Part shown: positions 60,550-64,000 of the stretch, one piece after another
How the letters are laid out: the number at the start of each line of letters is the position of its first letter
Numbering within the stretch: position 1 is the stretch's first letter
DNA from: Olivibacter jilunii
GTDB taxonomy: Bacteria > Bacteroidota > Bacteroidia > Sphingobacteriales > Sphingobacteriaceae
NCBI RefSeq assembly: GCF_900607235.1
Contig: NZ_LR027849.1
Span: forward strand, 1,054,001 to 1,118,000
Direction: 5' to 3'
Length of the DNA stretch: 64,000 nucleotides
Made by a program: the position numbers and the translations under genes
The notes under the pieces: model-generated
The model's database searches: none
Told to the model about the DNA's origin: nothing
Seen by the model: only the letters and a program-made list of their open reading frames with translations

Positions 60550-61809
60550 ATGCGAGTTGTATTCCCTTTATTTGTTTTTCTGTTTCTAGTTTTAGATACG
60601 CAAGCGCAAATCACGGTAAGCGCGGAAATTCGGCCACGAGCAGAGTTTCGGGATGGCTTTAAAAGACCCCTAAATCAAACTGAGCGTCCTGCCTTTTTTA
60701 TAGAACAACGTTCCAGAATTTACCTGAGTTATAGTAACGAGAAAATGGATCTCGTACTGGTTCCACAAGATGTGCGCATTTGGGGCAATACGGATCAAGC
60801 GGGTAAGACTGATCCGTCGTTGACAAATTTTCAGCAGGCTTGGGCCGGATTTAAATTTAATGGCGCGCAGCGCTTTTTAGTTGGGCGAATGGAATTAGAC
60901 TATGATAACGCACGTATTCTAGGAAATCTTGACTGGGCTCAGCAGGGCAGAAGTCATGACTTGCTTAAATATGAATATAATGGAAGCAAAAATCGCCTCC
61001 ACATTGGCTTAGCCTTTAACCAGGACGCAAATAATCCCGAACCCACCAAATTAAGTGAAACCTATTATCAGGGATTAAACAACTACAAATCACTTCAATT
61101 CGCCTGGTTTCATCACGACTTCAAGCAAATAAGCACCTCTATTATTGCTTTAAATGAGGGGCGGCAACATGCACCGGACACCGGTTACTTTATGCAAACT
61201 GCGGGTTTCAATATGCAAGCATCATTCGCTCCTTTTGTATTTTATGGAGAGGGGTACTATCAAACCGGAAAAAATAAAGACGGTTTTTCAAAACGCGCTT
61301 TTTTAGCTTCCTTACAACTGTCTTTTAAACCTACGGGCACTTATAAGATAGAACTTGGAAACGATTATCTTAGTGGCGACAAACAAAGCTCTAAGACAAA
61401 TGAAGCCTTTGATCCGCTCTATGGAACCCATCATAAATTTTACGGCTATATGGATTATTTCTATGTGGGGAGCGACCATGGCAATAAAGGGCTAAATGAC
61501 TTATTTTTGAAAGTAAACTGGATCAAGAAAAATTGGACAATATCTATGGATGGGCATCATTTTTCGGCGGCCTCCGCCATAACGGATGAAGAAGGAATCC
61601 CTAGATCACGCGATTTAGGCACCGAACTGGATTGGACCTTTTCCTATAGTTTGGCAAAGGAGGTTAACTTAAAAGGTGGTTATTCGCACCTATTTTACAC
61701 CTCGAGTATGGCGATTATTAAGCAGGCAGGCAGCCTACATGGACAATCATCATGGGCGTGGTTAATGATCACATTCAAACCGACACTTTTTCAGGATGCA
61801 CAACACTAA
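60550..61809 (+). CDS. Alginate-export-type outer-membrane porin
   Basis: This 419-residue protein has a signal peptide (FPLFVFLFLVLDTQAQ) and a long series of beta strands of the alginate_exp family: EIRPRAEFRDGFKRP, RIYLSYSNEKMDLVLVPQDVR, AGFKFNGAQRFLVGRMELDY, and the aromatic C-terminus WAWLMITFKPTLFQ. The family forms outer-membrane channels. In Bacteroidota such genes occur in nitrate loci, so nitrate/nitrite entry is the likely job. It follows the two-component system and is 9 bp before the nitrite-reductase-like paralogue. ATG start at 60550. Confidence 0.85.
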   Translation: MRVVFPLFVFLFLVLDTQAQITVSAEIRPRAEFRDGFKRPLNQTERPAFFIEQRSRIYLSYSNEKMDLVLVPQDVRIWGNTDQAGKTDPSLTNFQQAWAGFKFNGAQRFLVGRMELDYDNARILGNLDWAQQGRSHDLLKYEYNGSKNRLHIGLAFNQDANNPEPTKLSETYYQGLNNYKSLQFAWFHHDFKQISTSIIALNEGRQHAPDTGYFMQTAGFNMQASFAPFVFYGEGYYQTGKNKDGFSKRAFLASLQLSFKPTGTYKIELGNDYLSGDKQSSKTNEAFDPLYGTHHKFYGYMDYFYVGSDHGNKGLNDLFLKVNWIKKNWTISMDGHHFSAASAITDEEGIPRSRDLGTELDWTFSYSLAKEVNLKGGYSHLFYTSSMAIIKQAGSLHGQSSWAWLMITFKPTLFQDAQH

Positions 61810-61818
61810 ATATATAAT

Positions 61819-63066
61819 ATGGCCGAAAGCTTGTTATCCGTATACGATCGGGCACATTTAGTTCGAGTATTTGTAAAGGGAGGCATGATTGCCCCCAACT
61901 ATCTACTATCAGTTCTACGTGCAAGTGAACTGGCGAACAACGATTTCATCCATTTCGGATCTAGGGAAGATATATTGTTTCCGGTCGAACAGAGTAGACT
62001 GCCTATCGTAGAACAACATTTAACAATGCATCAAATAGATTTCGAATACGGAAAGCGGGATGCGTTTCAAAATATTGTCAGCAGTGCCATTGCGCTGGAT
62101 ATAACGGCTAATACCTCTTGGTTAAATCTGGAAAAATATCGTTTCATATTGGAAAGCTTCCATTTTGTGCCCCGGCTTAAAATTAATTTATCGGATCCTA
62201 AACAGGCTATGGTTCCCCTCTTTACAGGGCATTTAAATTTCGTCGCTTCTGAATATACGGATTATTGGTATTTATACCTACGCAGCGAACAAAATAGACA
62301 CGAGCTCGAAAAATGGCCTACATTAATTCATTCGTCGGACCTTCCTAAACTTAGTAAATTTATTGAGAGCAAATGGCAGAAAAATCCGAAATTACTACTG
62401 CCCGATTTAATCGTAGGTTTGGCGGAGTATCTAAAACTGGATAGTATTGTAAGCAATGACGAACTGAAATTGCCGGACACATTTTTTCCCTATTATGAAG
62501 GGCTTAACAATGTTGACGAAACCAACCTATGGCTTGGCTTATATTGGCGTAACAATAGATTTGATATCGAATTTCTAAAAAAATCCTGCACATTATGTAT
62601 TGAAAGTGGTATTCCGTTTATTTATATCAGTCCATGGAAATCTTTTGTGATTAAGGGAATAAAGTCTACGCACCAGTTAAAATGGGAAAAGTTAATGGGA
62701 CAAATGGGGATTAATATGCGACATTCCAGTTTAGAGTTAAATTGGCACATTCCGGTACTAGATGAAGAAGCGTTACTATTAAAGAGATACCTAGTTCAAG
62801 AGCTTGACCAACAGGACATATGTACCCATGGTCTTACATTTACCATTGAAACGGCTGAAGACAAAAGATGGTTTACAAGTATTGTCATACAAAAAGACAA
62901 TATATTAAGCAGCCATCATTTGGCAGCATATAATGTGTTATATGCTAAGGGCTTTAACCCCAACAGTACCATCTATTACAGTTACGCAAAATTAGTGGGT
63001 AAGGAAATTTTACCAGCCTTGCTTATTGAATTAAGTAAACTCTATTATAAACGGTTCAGAATATAA
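61819..63066 (+). CDS. Nitrite/sulfite reductase-like protein without metal motif
   Basis: This 415-residue protein is paralogous to the one at 44849. It starts LVRVFVKGGMIAPNYLLSVL and has FIHFGSREDILFPVE (compare TVSFGNRQQLLFSA). YWYLYLRSEQNRHELEKWPTL and the shared ISPWKSFVIKGIKSTHQLKW follow, ending in LELNWHIPVLDEE and FNPNSTIYYSYAKL. It lacks the rubredoxin tail and the sirohaem/cluster cysteine set (only CTLCIESG remains). It may be an electron-transfer partner or assembly factor rather than an enzyme. It is the last gene of the nitrite operon, 9 bp after the porin gene. Confidence 0.78.
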   Translation: MAESLLSVYDRAHLVRVFVKGGMIAPNYLLSVLRASELANNDFIHFGSREDILFPVEQSRLPIVEQHLTMHQIDFEYGKRDAFQNIVSSAIALDITANTSWLNLEKYRFILESFHFVPRLKINLSDPKQAMVPLFTGHLNFVASEYTDYWYLYLRSEQNRHELEKWPTLIHSSDLPKLSKFIESKWQKNPKLLLPDLIVGLAEYLKLDSIVSNDELKLPDTFFPYYEGLNNVDETNLWLGLYWRNNRFDIEFLKKSCTLCIESGIPFIYISPWKSFVIKGIKSTHQLKWEKLMGQMGINMRHSSLELNWHIPVLDEEALLLKRYLVQELDQQDICTHGLTFTIETAEDKRWFTSIVIQKDNILSSHHLAAYNVLYAKGFNPNSTIYYSYAKLVGKEILPALLIELSKLYYKRFRI

Positions 63067-63388
63067 AGGACCTAGCTGCCCTTGATTATTCATCCTGTTA
63101 TGCTTAATTAATGATATGTAACATTCTTAACCGGTTGTAAAAATTTGTGCTAAAAAAAATTATTTTTGATAGAGGCTTCCTGTGCTATAGGCAAAATAAT
63201 AACAATCTCATAGGTTTTGTGGCCGCGGTCCGGCAAGCTGTTGAAATATTTTGCAGTTCACTTTCGGTTCAAATCCAACTTGTCGATGTAGCCAAATTGG
63301 AGAAAAGCTAACGGAAAACTAACTGAAAAAGAGTATACAGTGATGTTGAATTGCCTTGACGTGCAGCCATTTAAAAAATGTTTTTTGC
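63067..63388. other. Noncoding interval before the cysteine desulfurase
   Basis: There is no convincing gene in this 322-bp stretch. It contains an AT-rich patch at 63140-63170 (TTATTTTTGATAG matches TAnnTTTG at 63161-63170 loosely). A tRNA-like fold around 63231-63285 was examined and rejected. It probably contains the promoter of the desulfurase gene. Confidence 0.5.
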
Positions 63389-64000
63389 ATGAAAGAATTA
63401 CCGATATATTTAGATTATTGCGCAACGACACCCTGTGATCCAAGAGTTTTGGAAAGGATGCTGCCTTATTTTACTGACTATTTCGGCAATGCTGCTAGTA
63501 AAGACCACCATTACGGATGGATGGCAAAAGATGCGGTCGAATTAGCAAGAGAACAAGTAGCTGATCTAATTGGTTCAAAACCAAATCAAGTGATATTTAC
63601 TTCCGGTGCTACGGAATCTGTTAATTTGGCATTAAAAGGACTGATGGAAGGAACTAACCGAAAGCGCAGCCATATCATAACAACAAAAGTCGAGCATGAG
63701 GCCGTGTTAGATTCGTGTAGGTACCTCGAGCAGCAAGGAAATACGATTACATATCTCGACGTTGATAAAGAGGGGGGGCTTTCGCTTGAAGCATTGGAAC
63801 ACGCCATTACGCCCGAAACGCTTGCCATTTCAATTATGTACGCAAACAATGAAACAGGCGTGGTTAATCCGGTAAAAGAAATAGGCGCTATTGCACGGAA
63901 ACATCAAGTTAAGTTCGTATGTGACGCTACACAAGCCGTAGGGAAAATCCCCGTTGATGTTCAAGCGGATGAAATCGATCTGTTATGTTTTTCGGCACAC
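63389..64000 (+). CDS. Cysteine desulfurase (3'-truncated by window edge)
   Basis: A frame open to the last base encodes the first 204 residues of a NifS/IscS-type, PLP-dependent cysteine desulfurase. Visible motifs are LDYCATTPCDPRVLERMLPYF, with FTSGATESVNLALKG, VEHEAVLDSC, SIMYANNETGVVNP and DATQAVGKIPVDV. It breaks off at CFSAH, just before the expected catalytic Lys. It supplies sulfur for Fe-S clusters, as needed by the nitrate and nitrite reductases, or for other sulfur transfers. ATG 63389 is the start. It lies in the same direction as the nitrite operon but after a 322-bp gap. Confidence 0.9.
   Translation, partial: MKELPIYLDYCATTPCDPRVLERMLPYFTDYFGNAASKDHHYGWMAKDAVELAREQVADLIGSKPNQVIFTSGATESVNLALKGLMEGTNRKRSHIITTKVEHEAVLDSCRYLEQQGNTITYLDVDKEGGLSLEALEHAITPETLAISIMYANNETGVVNPVKEIGAIARKHQVKFVCDATQAVGKIPVDVQADEIDLLCFSAH

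Noticed and set aside
63231-63285. tRNA-like fold: 7-bp pairing of CGGCAAG with CTTGTCG and a GGTTCAAATCC T-loop-like sequence
   Set aside because: The interior is only 41 bases, so no D-arm fits, and the T-stem does not pair beyond the two G-C pairs. It is taken as chance.

Overview
The window looks like chromosomal DNA of a Bacteroidota member, most probably a Sphingobacteriaceae relative (Sphingobacterium, Pedobacter or Olivibacter type). This rests on the moderately AT-rich composition, promoters of the TAnnTTTG type, scarce Shine-Dalgarno sequences, and protein families typical of the phylum: DUF2490, a GH20 lipoprotein hexosaminidase, a small histone H1-like protein, an alginate-export-type porin, and the fused assimilatory nitrate reductase. 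The genus is inference. No rRNA, convincing tRNA, CRISPR array or intact insertion sequence was seen.

Layout. 1-9.6 kb is a stress and trehalose region: the 3' part of a trehalose-synthase-like GH13 gene, small conserved proteins, a DUF72 protein, a SRPBCC protein, a zinc alcohol dehydrogenase broken by a 10-bp tandem duplication, an FRG-domain protein, a DUF892 ferritin-like protein and treZ. 9.6-11.9 kb holds a PAS/dimerisation-domain protein without a kinase ATPase domain, an unknown protein and an EamA transporter. 12.0-15.3 kb is a compact RiPP locus: a 58-residue microviridin-type (graspetide) precursor that is not visible as a long ORF, two overlapping ATP-grasp ligases and a chloramphenicol-acetyltransferase-like enzyme, followed by a decayed VOC/PhnB gene fragment. 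15.5-19.3 kb has a lone receiver domain and a minus-strand operon (PEBP, GT9, GT4, SDR). 19.5-25.3 kb has an amino-acid permease behind a 22-bp perfect palindrome, a PepSY-like/DUF2490/MgtC group and a DUF4261 protein. 25.4-31.7 kb has GH20 hexosaminidase, an S41-type protease and AnmK, which fit amino-sugar and cell-wall recycling. 31.9-34.8 kb is a translationally coupled operon of a membrane protein, ABC ATPase, ABC-2 permease and LolA-like protein. 34.8-44.8 kb has a PNPOx-like protein, an MFS transporter, an M61 peptidase, a heterodimeric ABC exporter, AraC and TetR regulators and a histone H1-like protein.

From 44.8 kb to 63.1 kb the genes form a complete nitrate/nitrite assimilation locus. 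The minus-strand operon moeA, narK-type transporter, fused nitrate reductase and a rubredoxin-tailed nitrite-reductase-like protein diverges from cobA (sirohaem precursor synthesis). Next come a degenerate cobA-like paralogue, nirB, nirD, a formate/nitrite channel, a PilJ-domain histidine kinase with its NarL-type regulator, an outer-membrane porin and a second nitrite-reductase-like paralogue. TACGTAAA elements recur in the three main promoter regions. One of them, the palindrome TTTACGTAAA, lies almost exactly halfway between the divergent moeA and cobA -7 elements, so a shared operator for the locus regulator is likely. The window ends inside a cysteine desulfurase gene.

The items most worth follow-up are the graspetide locus with its CAT-like partner, the TACGTAAA regulon, the cobA-like paralogue without the SAM-binding glycine loop, and the pair of nitrite-reductase-like proteins of unknown function.
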